Assembly (NCBI GenBank): GCA_016169945.1
Contig: JADLSH010000113.1
Coordinates: 1,755,001-1,819,000 of the forward strand
Reading direction: 5' to 3'
DNA: 64,000 nucleotides
Origin: Trachythela sp. YZ-2020
Lineage: Eukaryota; Cnidaria; Anthozoa; Malacalcyonacea; Clavulariidae
Part shown: positions 27,184 through 39,169 of the stretch, in pieces
How positions within the stretch are numbered: position 1 is the stretch's first letter
Layout: each line of letters opens with the position of its first letter
Program-made: the position numbers and the translations under genes
The notes under the pieces: model-generated
Databases searched by the model: none
Told to the model about the DNA's origin: nothing
The model's input: only the letters and a program-made list of their open reading frames with translations

Positions 27184-28796
27184 GTTGCCTCATGACTAGT
27201 CTCCAGGCTTCATGTTGCCGCGCGGAAAAGGGACATTTTTGGCCAAATCCGTGAATTTTTTAGCGAGATATTTCTGACTAAAATGTAATCAATGTTGATC
27301 GATAGATTGATTGAATGGTTGATCATTTGGTCCAATTATTAATTCATCAGTTGACCAGTCGATTAATCAAGCAATTGTTTGGTCAAGTAAGCATTCAAGC
27401 GACCTATTCGTGACATTCATTGATGAGCTAATCAATCAATAGTTGTTCAAGTGATCAATATATCAAAGCAATCGATCAATCTACTAACCGATGAAAACTA
27501 CTAGCCAATTAATGAACAGTTCATTAATTCAAAGCGAGAGCACATGCGAGAGTTTGCATGAGAGTTTCATCAACTCTGGGGTCATTCAACAATTACGGCA
27601 TCAATTTTTGGGCTCTTTTTAGCCTCCCCCCCTCCCCCCTGTCATCACTTGTCAAATAGGCTGTTTTTAGCTCTTTTTAGGTCAAAATTTCCGACAAATT
27701 GTCGCCCCCCACCCCACCGAAATTTCCGCCACTGATTATATATGTGCGCACATGAATTATTATGCTGAAAACTTCAAACCAATCACGTTTTAACTAAGCT
27801 TGATCGAAACCTATACTTTTTAAAATATTAAGTGGTACTATCAGTTGTGATTACTAGAAAGAAAATATTTTCATAGTTTGTTGTTTTTATGCTGATATAA
27901 AGTAATTATCATGAGTAATAGTGACTGCAAAATCTGACTCGTTGATGAATTTGTTCCCCTCTATTGATTACATAATCTTCGCCAATAACCCCCTCCCCCT
28001 AGGTAATCAACTGTCATCGAATTAGAAACCCCCCTCGATGATGACGTAATTGTTGAACGGCCCCTCTTATGTCCCGGTCAAACGAGAACACACGCGGGAT
28101 TTTCCCAAGGCAAGAGATAAATGTGAAATAACTATCTTAAATAAATAGATTGAATAGTCATAAGATCAAATAATTGATTGGTTAATCTATTGGTCCATTT
28201 ATAATTCATTGGCTGATTATTTGATCATTGATAGCCAAGGTCGCTTGAACATTATCGATTGATTGGATCATCGATTAATATGATAGAATAGAGAATAGTT
28301 ACTTGGGTTACTTGATTAAGCAATTAATTGAACGATCAACTGGTTAATCGCGATTGATTTCTTTATCGAATTATCGATCCATTTCATTGTACAAGTGACT
28401 AATTCATTGATTCAATTATTGATCCATTGACCTAATATATTGAACCAATTGTTCAATAGGGTTATGACGTTATTAAACAGTCTAGATTAATCGATTTATC
28501 CAACAATTATTGATTATTCGATATTTCGATTCATTGACTGCACAACAATAATAATTAATGACGATTGACCTATACAATGTCAATCCTATGACCGGAAATA
28601 GATATGGCAGGTCACGATCCCTCGGAATCGAAAGTCTAAACATTCCTGTAGCATCCACATAGACTTACAATAATTTTATACTTTTTACTCCGTCTTTTTT
28701 ACTGGAATATTCTGTATTTAATACAGCTTTTTAAAACTAGAGGACCCACGGAAATGCGAGGCATATTTTTATAAATATAAACAATTTTATACAACA
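27184..28796. other. spacer between divergent UBFD1 and SLC36-like gene
   Basis: The two start codons lie 1.6 kb apart, head to head. Most of 27285-27535 and 28135-28560 is degenerate sequence built from ATTGATTGAT and ATCGATTAAT-like words. Between them sits an inverted-repeat element (27578-28064), itself inside remnants of a second element. No exon was recognised. Confidence 0.6.
27578..28064. mobile_element. inverted-repeat element in the UBFD1-transporter spacer
   Basis: Termini GGGGTCATTCAACAATTACG and its complement CGTAATTGTTGAACGGCCCC. It is inserted in remnants of the ACTCTCATCAACTC MITE family. Confidence 0.85.
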
Positions 28797-31700
28797 ATGA
28801 CCGTGCCGGGACGACAAAGGCAAGGACATACAAGGTACAAAATTTTCAATCGGTTTATATAAATTCTATATTTATTGTACACTTAGGGAATACCAGGATA
28901 ATATGGCCAAATCCCATGGGTATTATAAAACTAACAATATTTAATTAATATTTGTTTAATTTTAATAATATTAAAACGTCGTATGACCCGCATGACTAGT
29001 CGTTTAAAATTTGTAAAACCGGTTTGTATCCTGCTTCTGTCTTGTTGAAACAAGTTTAATACTGCATAATATTGCCCGGAGCTTTATTATTTTACTTGTT
29101 TCTGAGCCGTAGGCAGGCGAATTTAGTGGCTAAATTGTGCTATAAAAAGGCATATATTTTGTGATATTTTATGTTTAAATATGCTTGCATAATTGGCCAT
29201 TGTTTAGAATACATGCATCAGTCACTATACAGTATATATAGGTTGTGGTCAACTCTAAAAGGAAAGGCAGTTATCAGAGTGACTAAATTGTTCAATATAT
29301 GTATTGACCTTGTGTTTGGTGGTAAATACATGTAATTGAAACATTGAACATCATTTGCTCGCTGCCATAAGTGTCAATACATTTGAAATTGACCACCATG
29401 TGTAGCAGTAAAACACTGAAGTCCACCTATTGCTGCGTTTCAGTATTATAGCTGTTTACAGGGCAGCACATGGCAACACAACTCACACTTTAAATATAGG
29501 AGCAAGTAAATTTAACTACATCTCTTAATTTTATATATTTACCTCCAAAGACGAGACTACTACAAACAATGAAAAGATTTAACATTACTTTTCACTCTGA
29601 TAATCGTCCATTGAGTCCACCATCTGCCGCACGATAGATGATAGTGCAATAGTGAGACCCACCTATTGTGTGCCCGAAGTTCTGTTCTTAAATAACGGCT
29701 TGAGCCTAGAGATTTGAAAATTTGATTGGTTAAACAGTAGCCGCTGTGCCGGTCTAAAACCCACAATTTGCAATTCTCTATCAACACGAGGGGTTTTACT
29801 TGTCAAGGGGAAAGTATTGGCCATTAATTTAATGGGTTAACCAGATAATATGCCCATGCCATTCATGACAAGTAAAATCATCTGGTGTTAGAGTGTTAGA
29901 CATACAGCTAGAGCAAAATAGCAAAGAGGGACACATTAGGGTGCAGGGACGGCAGAGAGGGGGGTGCAGGGGGAAAGCGCCCCTCCTGCCCTTTCCTAAA
30001 GGGCACAGACTACCCTTAAGTTCGCATTGGCCCCTCTTACCCTACCATCACTTCACTGTCCCTGTTAGGGTGCATTAATTGCAACCTACTTTAATGGGTT
30101 AACCTGAAATGCACCCTACTTTGTTACTTTATTCTATCTTATACTGGATAACTGTTTTGATCGTCAATGGTAAATGGTTAACCATTAATATGCAAGAGTC
30201 TCCCCTTGAAGAGTTCATTTGTCTGATGTTAAACAGAAAAAATATTGCACATTAATTGCTGCTAAATGGTATTGGTTTAATTTATTTCCATTTGTAGACA
30301 CCCAATCTGGAACAAGCTTTCAGATTTTGCAAATGTTTTTAAAGCGTTCATTGGTGCTAACTATTTAGCTGTACCATTTGCGTTCAAACAAAGTGGATTG
30401 ATTGTAAGTACATTGTATAATAATTTTTTCCTCAATATTTATCAACCATATAAACTTGCCTCAGTGGCAAACATCTATCAATCTATGTATCTGTTTCCAT
30501 TTTGTCATCATCTATGTTTCTCTTACATTACAGCTTGGTATCATTGGACTTATCTTTATTGCTTACATCACAGACCATTGTTGCATTCTGATTGTAAAAT
30601 GCAAGAAAGCCGCCATTGATCAAATCATGAACTCGACTTACTGCTCATACGACGGCGAAAGCGAAGAATACCGCAAACTGGAAAAACAAAAAAAGAAACA
30701 AAGATGGAACCTAGAATTGGCCGTTACTTACGGTGACCTTGGCCGGATAACCATGGGCCAATGGGGAACCCGTATTGTAAATACAGCACTAATTATTACC
30801 CAATTTAGCTTCTGTGTCAATTATTTCATATTTATGGGTGATACAATGACAAGAATGTGGCCAGAAACGGACAAGAACCAAACCCGTACACCGACCCCAG
30901 TTCCAAATGCAACTGCATTGCTTGGGGCGTCGGCCGCAGACAAGCATCCAGGCGCACCAAATGTTATATATCTTATGTTAATACCTTTTCCATTTTTCCT
31001 GCTACAAACTTATGTTCGGAAAGTACGAAGCCTTGGACCGCTGAGTGCAATCGCAAATGCATGTGTGTTTCTCGGATTCTTTTCAATTCTTGGATTTATC
31101 TTAGATGGTAGGGTACTATATATGGATACTTACCGAATTTACTTTGAGTTCTGAAATGATTAGTTTACCACTCTGAGGTGGACGGAAAGCCTTAACAGGT
31201 TTTAGAACCCAATTGACAAAGGTCTGCGAGTGTTAGTTATGGTTAATGCCTAAGGGTTAGTTTTCAGTGAGGGAGGATCACCGGAGTACCCACAGAGAAC
31301 CAACCAATCTCAACTTACACGAGTTCATCTAGCACAGTTATCCAGGCATAATCCAGCCTAAAGTAAATTCCTGCCCTTGAGTAAAGTAAATTCCTGCCCT
31401 TCAGTAATGCGCGGAGTCAGGAGCTTTTGGTGGGTCAGGGTGGCAGATGATGGTCAACTTCAGAAATGTTGACACTTATAGGAACAACGGAATTCAACTA
31501 CATCTCTAACTCCTATTCACTTCTATTCTAACTCCTGCAAAAAACATGACTACTACATATAATGAAAAGAATTAAAATGATTTTCTCACTCTGATGACTG
31601 TCGGTTGACCACCATCTGCTGCACAATAGATAGTGAAATCCACGTATAAGTTGAACTGCTTGAAAAGCCATACTCTAAAGTATATATTCCACGCTAGTTT

Positions 31701-34700
31701 ACGGCACGTAAAACTACCATTCACCATCGACCACATAATAGACCATAATACATCATCACTCATGTTGTTTTGCCAGTTTTCTTATGGTATTTTAGACCAT
31801 AGACAAATTTGGTTAACGCTTGTTTATGCCTAATTCACAACTTTGCATAACACACATGCCTAGCTACTATTGTTCTAGTTTGGAAAACACAGAATAGAAC
31901 AAAGGTAACTAAGCATACATAATTCTAAAGCTTAGTTACCTTTGTTCTATTCGATGTTTTCGCAAACTAGAAAAATAGTAACTAGGCATGTGAGTTATGC
32001 AAAGTTGTGAATTGGGCAGCAACGACGTAAACAGCGTTAGCCAATGCTTTTAATGAGGTTATGCAATAACCAAGGTTAACACCTACTGTGTCGTTACGTC
32101 AGCGTATCACGTGACCGGGGGGTGTAGCAAGTAACATGTTTGCGTAATCTTGGCATTAACGATCTAACCACAGCACAGTTGGCATCGACGTTACGGTTTA
32201 AGTATGGGTGGACTAAGGTGTTTACCATAGAATAGGAAATGACTAGAAGGGCCACTTGAGGCGGAATCTTTGAAGTTTTTGACGCTGCGCATGTCGCATT
32301 ACGCATGTTCATTACCATTATTCTAGCCAGTCAATTGCATTTTCTGGCCAATAAACACGCTGAACTGGCTGGTCCGCCATTATTCTGGCCAGAAAACTGC
32401 ATAAAAATAGGGGGTCACGTTGCACAGCTAAGTGGCCCTTCTGGTCATTTCCTATTCTGTGCTTTTACTGATGTAATGATCTCTATTTGTTGAAGGTATT
32501 CAATTCCGCAACGTCTACACAATCGACTTATGGAAATTTTCAACATTCCCAATTTTTTTCGGTCAAGTCGTTGGAGCCTATGAAGGCATTGGAACAGTTG
32601 AGTACAGTTAATATTTCTTTCTGGAATAAAAGCTGTGTTATGCAAAGCGAAAATTTTGACTCCCCACGAAGTTGCAATACATAAATTGCACTCCTTGGGC
32701 CTGTTAGGCGTGCAAAATTTTTTCATTCTCCATTCAATAGGCGTTTAATTCCTACTTCTTGCAAGGCTTTTAGTAGTATTAGTACTTAGGATGCAACTAA
32801 TATTTACAGACCAGTCGTGAGACTCACGATTTTTGGCGCTTTCTCGATATATGAGCAACTAACCCTAACCCCCAACCTAACCCTAATAATCCCTAACGCC
32901 TATTTCGGTTGCTCATATATCGAGAAAGAGCCCGATTTTTTATGCTTTCTCACGATCTCACGACGAAGTACCGAAATCTCACGATATTCCGCAAAATCTG
33001 TTGAAAATACATTTAGGTAATTAAAAGATAACGCAAAGGTTTTTTAAGACATTGAAAAAGTAAGAAACATTCCTTTTGTCCATGTTTTTGTTACATTTTC
33101 AAAGCTGAAAGCAAAATACATGGCCGCCATTAACTACCAGCTAGACTGCGCGCAGGGCGTCTGCAAAAACCGTCAAATCTTCTGCCATTCTGTTTGGTTG
33201 AACTGTGGAGCATATTTGGCACCAATTTTAACCGATAAAGGGCCATATAATAATAAGCAAACCTGAAAAGCTCCAAATCTCACGATTTTTCAGTCAATCT
33301 CACGATTTTTAAATTGAAACTCACGATTTCTGCCACTCAGGGCTTTGCAGATCTGCATTTAGTTATCTCAAAACGTTTAAATCTTATGAATTATCATCTA
33401 GGATGCAAAAATATTAAGTACTTGATAGGAATGATTCAATATAGATTCCATTTGTTTCCAATGAATGTTGTTATCGTAAAATATACAGTTAAACTATTGT
33501 GTTGGACTTTTAGATAGTCAATAATGCTTCATATTTTTATTGAAATATATTTCGCATTTCCCAGGATGGATTGCTCTTCATTCGGCCAGTTGTCAAATGA
33601 CCTTGTTCACACAACGGTGACGTGTCCATGTGGGCCATTGGCTGGACCATTTTGTCTTATCTAATTTTTTTATCTTAGATAATTCCTATCGAAGCAAGCA
33701 TGAACGAAAATCGACGAAACTTTAGAAAATATCTGCACGGCGCTATACTTCTAGTCACAATAATTCTTGGGACTTTTGGAATTTTTGGCTACATCCATTT
33801 CACGCATAAAGTTGAACAACTAATTAGTGATAATCTTCGCTATGGAACGCTGTCAATAATTATTCAAATCACCTTATGTGTGGGGATTCTTTTCACCTAT
33901 CCCTTACAAATATTCCCGGTTGTTCAAATCGCGGAGAATTTCTTTTTTAAAGAAACTAAAGAGCGAAGCACACTAACGGCTAGTTACAATAGCGAATATT
34001 CCAGCCTACTCGCCGATACTCCGGTAATTCAATATGGGAACATAGCGCCGGTGGATGAAAGTTCGGAGGATGAAAGTTCGGACGAGGGGCAAAGTTCCGA
34101 GAACGGAAGTGCCGAAGAAGTGGGGTTTAATGCGAAGAATGGATATGGTTTGTCAGTTAGGAAGCCTGGAGGATTGTGTTCGTGTGATATGGTTAGTTTT
34201 TAATGCAAAACTGAACTAAAATATTTTTATATTGGTAGCTTTTATCAGTTCTAAACTGTTCTCTCTGGAGGTCCACGGTTTCGGCCATTCTTCCAATACT
34301 GGACAGCTCTACCGGTTCTATCGTGTTATCCCTGTAGGGCTGGTACAGAATATCTTATATTGGTGCAGTGTTTCTACAGGCGGAAACATAAACTAAACTA
34401 ACTTTATTTATAAACTAGATTTGCACATGATAACCACACTACAATCACTGTAAGTCATGGTATGCTAATTTGTGCGATGCATCGCACAACCGCACATGAC
34501 AACCACGCTACGATCACTGTAAGTCATATGGTATGCTAATTTGTGCGATGCATCGCACAACCGCACATGTTCGACAACCACACTACAATCACTGCAAGTC
34601 ATAGTATGCTAATTTGTGCAATGCATCGCACAACCGCACATGACAACCACACTACAATCACTGTAAGTCATGGTATGCTAATTTGTGCGATGCATCGCAC

Positions 34701-36897
34701 AACCGCACATGACAACCACACTACAATCACTGCAAGTCATGGTATGCTAATTTGTACGATGCATCGCACAACCACACATGACAACCACACTACAGTCGCT
34801 GTAAGTCATGGTATGCTAATTTGTGCGATGCATCGCACAACCGCACATGACAACCACACTGCAATCACTGTAAGTCATGGTATGCTAATTTGTGCGATGC
34901 ATCGCACAACCGCACATGACAACCACACTACAGTCACTGTAAGTCATGGTATGCTAATTTGTGCGATGCATCGCACAACCGCACATGACAACCACACTAC
35001 AATCACTGGAAGTCATGGTATGCTAATTTGTGCGATGCATCGCACAACCGCACATGACAACCACACTACAGTCACTGTAAGTCATGGTATGCTAATTTGT
35101 GCGATGCATCGCACAACCGCACATGACAACCACACTACAATCACTGTAAGTCATGGTATGTTAATTTGTGCGATGCATCGCACAACCGCACATGACAACC
35201 ACGCTACGATCACTGTAAGTCATGGTATGCTAATTTGTGCGATGCATCGCACAACCGCACATGACAACCACACTACAATCACTGTAAGTCATGGTATGCT
35301 AATTTGTGCGATGCATCGCACAACCGCACATGACAACCACACTACAATCACTGTAAGTCATGGTATGCTAATTTGTGCGATGCATCGCACAACCGCAAAT
35401 GACAACCACACTACAATCACTGTAAGTCATGGTATGCTAATTTATGCGATGCATCGCACAACCAAACATGACAACCACACTACAATCACTGTAAGTCATG
35501 GTATGCTAATTTGTGCGATGCATCGCACAACCGCATATACCACACTACAATCACTGTCAGTCATGGTATGCTAATTTGTACGATGCATCGCACAACCGCA
35601 TATGACAACCACACTACAATCACTGTAAGTCATGGTATGCTAATTTGTGCGATGCATCGCACAACCGCACATGATAACCACACTACAATCGCTGTAAGTC
35701 ATGGTATGCTAATTTGTATGATGCATCGCACAACCGCATATGACAACCACACTACAATCACTGTAAGTTATGGTATGCTAATTTGTGCGATGCATCGCAC
35801 AACCGCACATGACAACCACACTACAATCACTGTAAGTCATGGTATGCTAATTTTGCGATGCATCGTACAACCGCACATGACAACCACACTACAATCACTG
35901 CAAGTCATGGTATGCTAATTTGTGCGATGCATCGCACAACCACACATGACAACCACACTACAATCACTGTAAGTCATGGTATGTTAATTTGTGCGATTCA
36001 TCGCACAACCGCACATGACAACCACACTACAATCACTGTAAGTCATGGTATGCTAATTTGTGCGATGCATCGACAACCACACTACAATCACTGCAAGTCA
36101 TGGTATGCTAATTTGTGCGATGCATCGCACAACCGCACATGACAACCACACTACAATCACTGTAAGTCATGGTATGCTAATTTGTGCGATGCATCGCACA
36201 ACCACACATGACAACCACACTACAATCACTGCAAGTCATGGTATGCTAATTTGTGCGATGCATCGCACAACCGCACATGACAACCACACTACAATCACTG
36301 TAAGTCATGGTATGCTAATTTGTGCGATGCATCGCACAACCGGTACCGCACATGACAACCACACTACAATCACTGTAAGTCATGGTATGCTAATTTGTAC
36401 GATGCATCGCACAACCGCACATGACAACCACGCTACAATCACTGTAAGTCGTGGTATGCTAATTTGTGAGATGCATCGCACAACCGCACATGACAACCAC
36501 ACTACAATCACTGTAAGTCATGGTATGCTAATTTGTACGATGCATCGCACAACCACACAAGTCATCCACTGTGTCACCAATATCCCAACTAAACAATCTT
36601 TTCTCGACCTTACAGAGCTGGTCAACCTGGAAACGGAATATCCTGCGTACGATTCTAGTGTGCATATCATTTGGCGTAGGTTATGCTGCCCGAGATTATT
36701 ATGCATATGTCGCTGCCCTTTCTGGCTCAATCGGCAGTTCCCTACTGGCTTTTATATTGCCATGTATATTTCATTTGATTATAAAAAAGGACACGCTGCC
36801 AACATCTATTGTGGTTAAAGATATACTCCTTATACTCTTTGGTATAATCGCGGGAATAGTCGGTTTTGTTACGACTGTAATCAGAATGATAGACTAG
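28797..36897 (+). CDS. SLC36-like amino-acid transporter (AAAP family)
   Basis: Members of this family are 11-helix proton-coupled amino-acid carriers of plasma or lysosomal membranes. Six exons: 28797-28834, 30298-30403, 30534-31107, 32496-32596, 33679-34191, 36616-36897. All are in phase and encode 537 residues. The start lies in a short exon reading MTVPGRQRQGHTR. Family blocks follow: FIGANYLAVPFAFKQSGLI (helix 1), ITQFSFCVNYFIFMGDT, LMLIPFPFFLLQTYVRKVRS, VVGAYEGIGT joining IIPIEASM (the EGIG...P.E motif), and LFTYPLQIFPVVQIAENFF. The last exon supplies the final helices. Unusual are an acidic Ser/Glu/Asp-rich cytosolic stretch near the end of exon 5 and a last intron (34192-36615) consisting largely of one minisatellite. 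The exon-4 donor is weak (GTTGAG). The SLC36 versus AVT3/other AAAP subgroup is not settled. Confidence 0.9.
31828..32017. mobile_element. near-palindromic MITE in a transporter intron
   Basis: Arms of about 85 bp beginning GCCTAATTCACAACTTTGCA. Half-copies with the same CATGCCTAGTTAC words lie at 23385-23475, 37880-37920 and 43350-43430. Confidence 0.9.
34422..36558. repeat. 69-bp minisatellite, about 31 copies, in the last SLC36-like intron
   Basis: The unit is 69 bp with few substitutions between copies. It contains the perfect 18-bp palindrome TGTGCGATGCATCGCACA, the octamer ATGCTAAT and the donor-like word CTGTAAGT. Because 69 is a multiple of three, one frame stays open for hundreds of codons. 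This is a consequence of the period, not evidence of coding. One unit lacks about 18 bp near 36070, one carries an extra GGTACC near 36343, and one an extra TTCGA near 34569. Confidence 0.95.
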
Positions 36898-39169
36898 GTT
36901 TATGAAATTGTGTGTTTAAACCACATAGTAGTTATAATGTATATAATAATAGAATTTTAATGTTTTTAATTTAATGACGAGGGGTCAATTACTACAATTG
37001 ATACTATTGATCAAATTATGCTAAATGTTTTTGCTACACCAAACACAATATCGCCCCGTACACACGTAAAAACGCACAAGTTGTAACAAACCTGCAGCAG
37101 ACTTGTACCAATGATATTTGTTATCACGATGTATTCGCACCAGGCCAGGCCCCTAGCGGAAAATTGTGCCCCCCCTAGCACAAATAACAGTAACGTAAAT
37201 TTTCATTTTGAAAAAGTAAATTTGTTATATATTTCATTTGAAAAAGAGATTTTGTTATATATATAAACTTTTAACTATTAAGTAATACATTAGTAACGCA
37301 ATGCTATGTGATTTCCGGGAAAAAAATTTTCACCTTCCCTCCCCCCCCCCGTCGTCGGAAAAGGTGGAATATTTTGACGAACGCGGATAGACATCGAAAC
37401 GTGCCCCCCCCCCAAAAAAAAAAGAGGGCCAGCTACGGGCCTGATTCGCACTGCTTGTTCCCAGCTTGTTGTCAAGTTGTCAACGGCTTGTTGACAACTG
37501 AACTTGCTCCAAGGTTGTTGACTCAACAGACTTGTTACAAGTTGTTCCAACAACTGCAATTCAACAACTTGTTGACAAGTTGTGAGTGACAACCTTGTAG
37601 CAACTTCATAAAATGACAACATTGTTACAACTTGTTGATAAATTGGGGGAAATTTGGAGATTATATATTTTTACTTTGATGAACTATATATAGTCTATAC
37701 GGCGATTTTTCGAGCATTAACCCCTCGTTTCACGACGTATAATATTATAAAACATATAATATGGATATAGTTTATGAAGATTTTTAAATAATTTTAACAA
37801 CTACAATTTGTAATGGCGTTGTATTCATTTGTTTCAACCTGCCTAAGCAAATTTGGCTAACGACACGTTTATTTGTTACAGTCGCACTTCACAACTTTAG
37901 ATAACTCTTGTGCCTAGTTCAGAGGTGGAAAAAGTTTTTTTCTTTCTGGGAACCTGGGTTTCAGACTCAAAATTAATAATTAATGAGGTTCAATGATCAT
38001 TGATTGATTTTGACATTGAACTGATTGGAGTGTTGTTTCTTGATATTCAGCAGTGTTCGATTTGATATAGTGAATACCAAATGCATTACAATTACTAGTC
38101 TAGACTAGAGCATACTCTAGTTTTGTTATTACTCATCAGTTAATTATTAACTTTATAAATTGCTGTTAAAAATTTTCTGCAAAAGTTCAGATTCAAAAAT
38201 ATTTCTGGGAACTAGGTTCCCAGGATCCGATACTTTTTCCACCTCTGGCCCAGTTACTACTTCGTATTGGCGTATTCGTCCAGCTTATTGTTTCGATAGT
38301 CGCATGTGAAAATAGTGCTTACGTTTGACTCTACCAAACACCATTTTACCCTTACTGGACCTCTAGAGAGAACAGTTTAGAACTGATAGAGCTATCCAGT
38401 ATAGATAGATAGTTTAATAATTACTAGTCAAAGTCAAAGAGCTGAAATTGCGTAGAATATACAAAAATTGGAAAAAGGAATACTTAAAATGATTATAAAT
38501 GAGTATAAATAAAGTTATTTTAGTTTATTTTAGTTTAGGTTTCTTCCTGCATCTCGTGAACTCTCGCTGCGAGTTCTTGCATGTTGGATGAAAGTACTCG
38601 CAGCGAGCTTGCGAGTTGGTTTTTGCGACGAGTGGAAAAGAGCCTTTAACGGACCTCTACGAAGAACAGTTTAGAACTGATAGAGCTATCCAGTATGAAT
38701 AAAGTTAGTTTAGTTGAGTAATCAATCTTGTAGAAAGTCCGCTGCAAGGCCTGCAATAACTTGTGTATTTTCGCGAACATTAAACGGGTCACGCAAATGT
38801 CATGTTCAAATTATCATCTCTCGCAGTCTGAGAGCAAGCGCTTGCTAATATAACAAGTACGTCACAACGAGGCAAAACCTCACGACCAAACTGTCGCATG
38901 CGACGAAAAATATACAAAAAATTTTTGACATAGGACGGTGGCCAATATGCGATGACCCTTACTCGACCTCAAGGAAGAGTGGAAATATCTAGTGGAGATA
39001 TACTGGTGAGATATCCAGTAAATAATTAGTTTAGTTTAGGTTTCCTCTTGACTGGACCAATAAGTGATTGCTCCTACGTCCGCTGGTGCCTTCAGGCAGA
39101 TCGAAGGCGCACGGCAGTTTAATCAGATGACGTCACAATGAGGCAGAACACCAAGACCCCAAGACCAAA
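36898..39169. other. repeat-rich spacer downstream of the transporter
   Basis: Contents seen: C- and A-runs around 37330-37420, a CAACAAGTTGT-rich element at 37440-37640, part of the dispersed ACTCACAACTTTGG repeat near 37885, and SINE-3 type fragments at 38290-38400 and 38500-39060. No conserved exon recognised. Confidence 0.55.

Noticed and set aside
34422..36558. CRISPR-like regular repeats
   Set aside because: Units are contiguous with no unique spacers, and the DNA is an animal intron.
34543..36818. Long open frames with a 23-residue repeat (HRTTAHDNHTT...)
   Set aside because: They are translations of the 69-bp minisatellite, which is a multiple of three and therefore stays open. The flanking transporter exons splice in phase around it.
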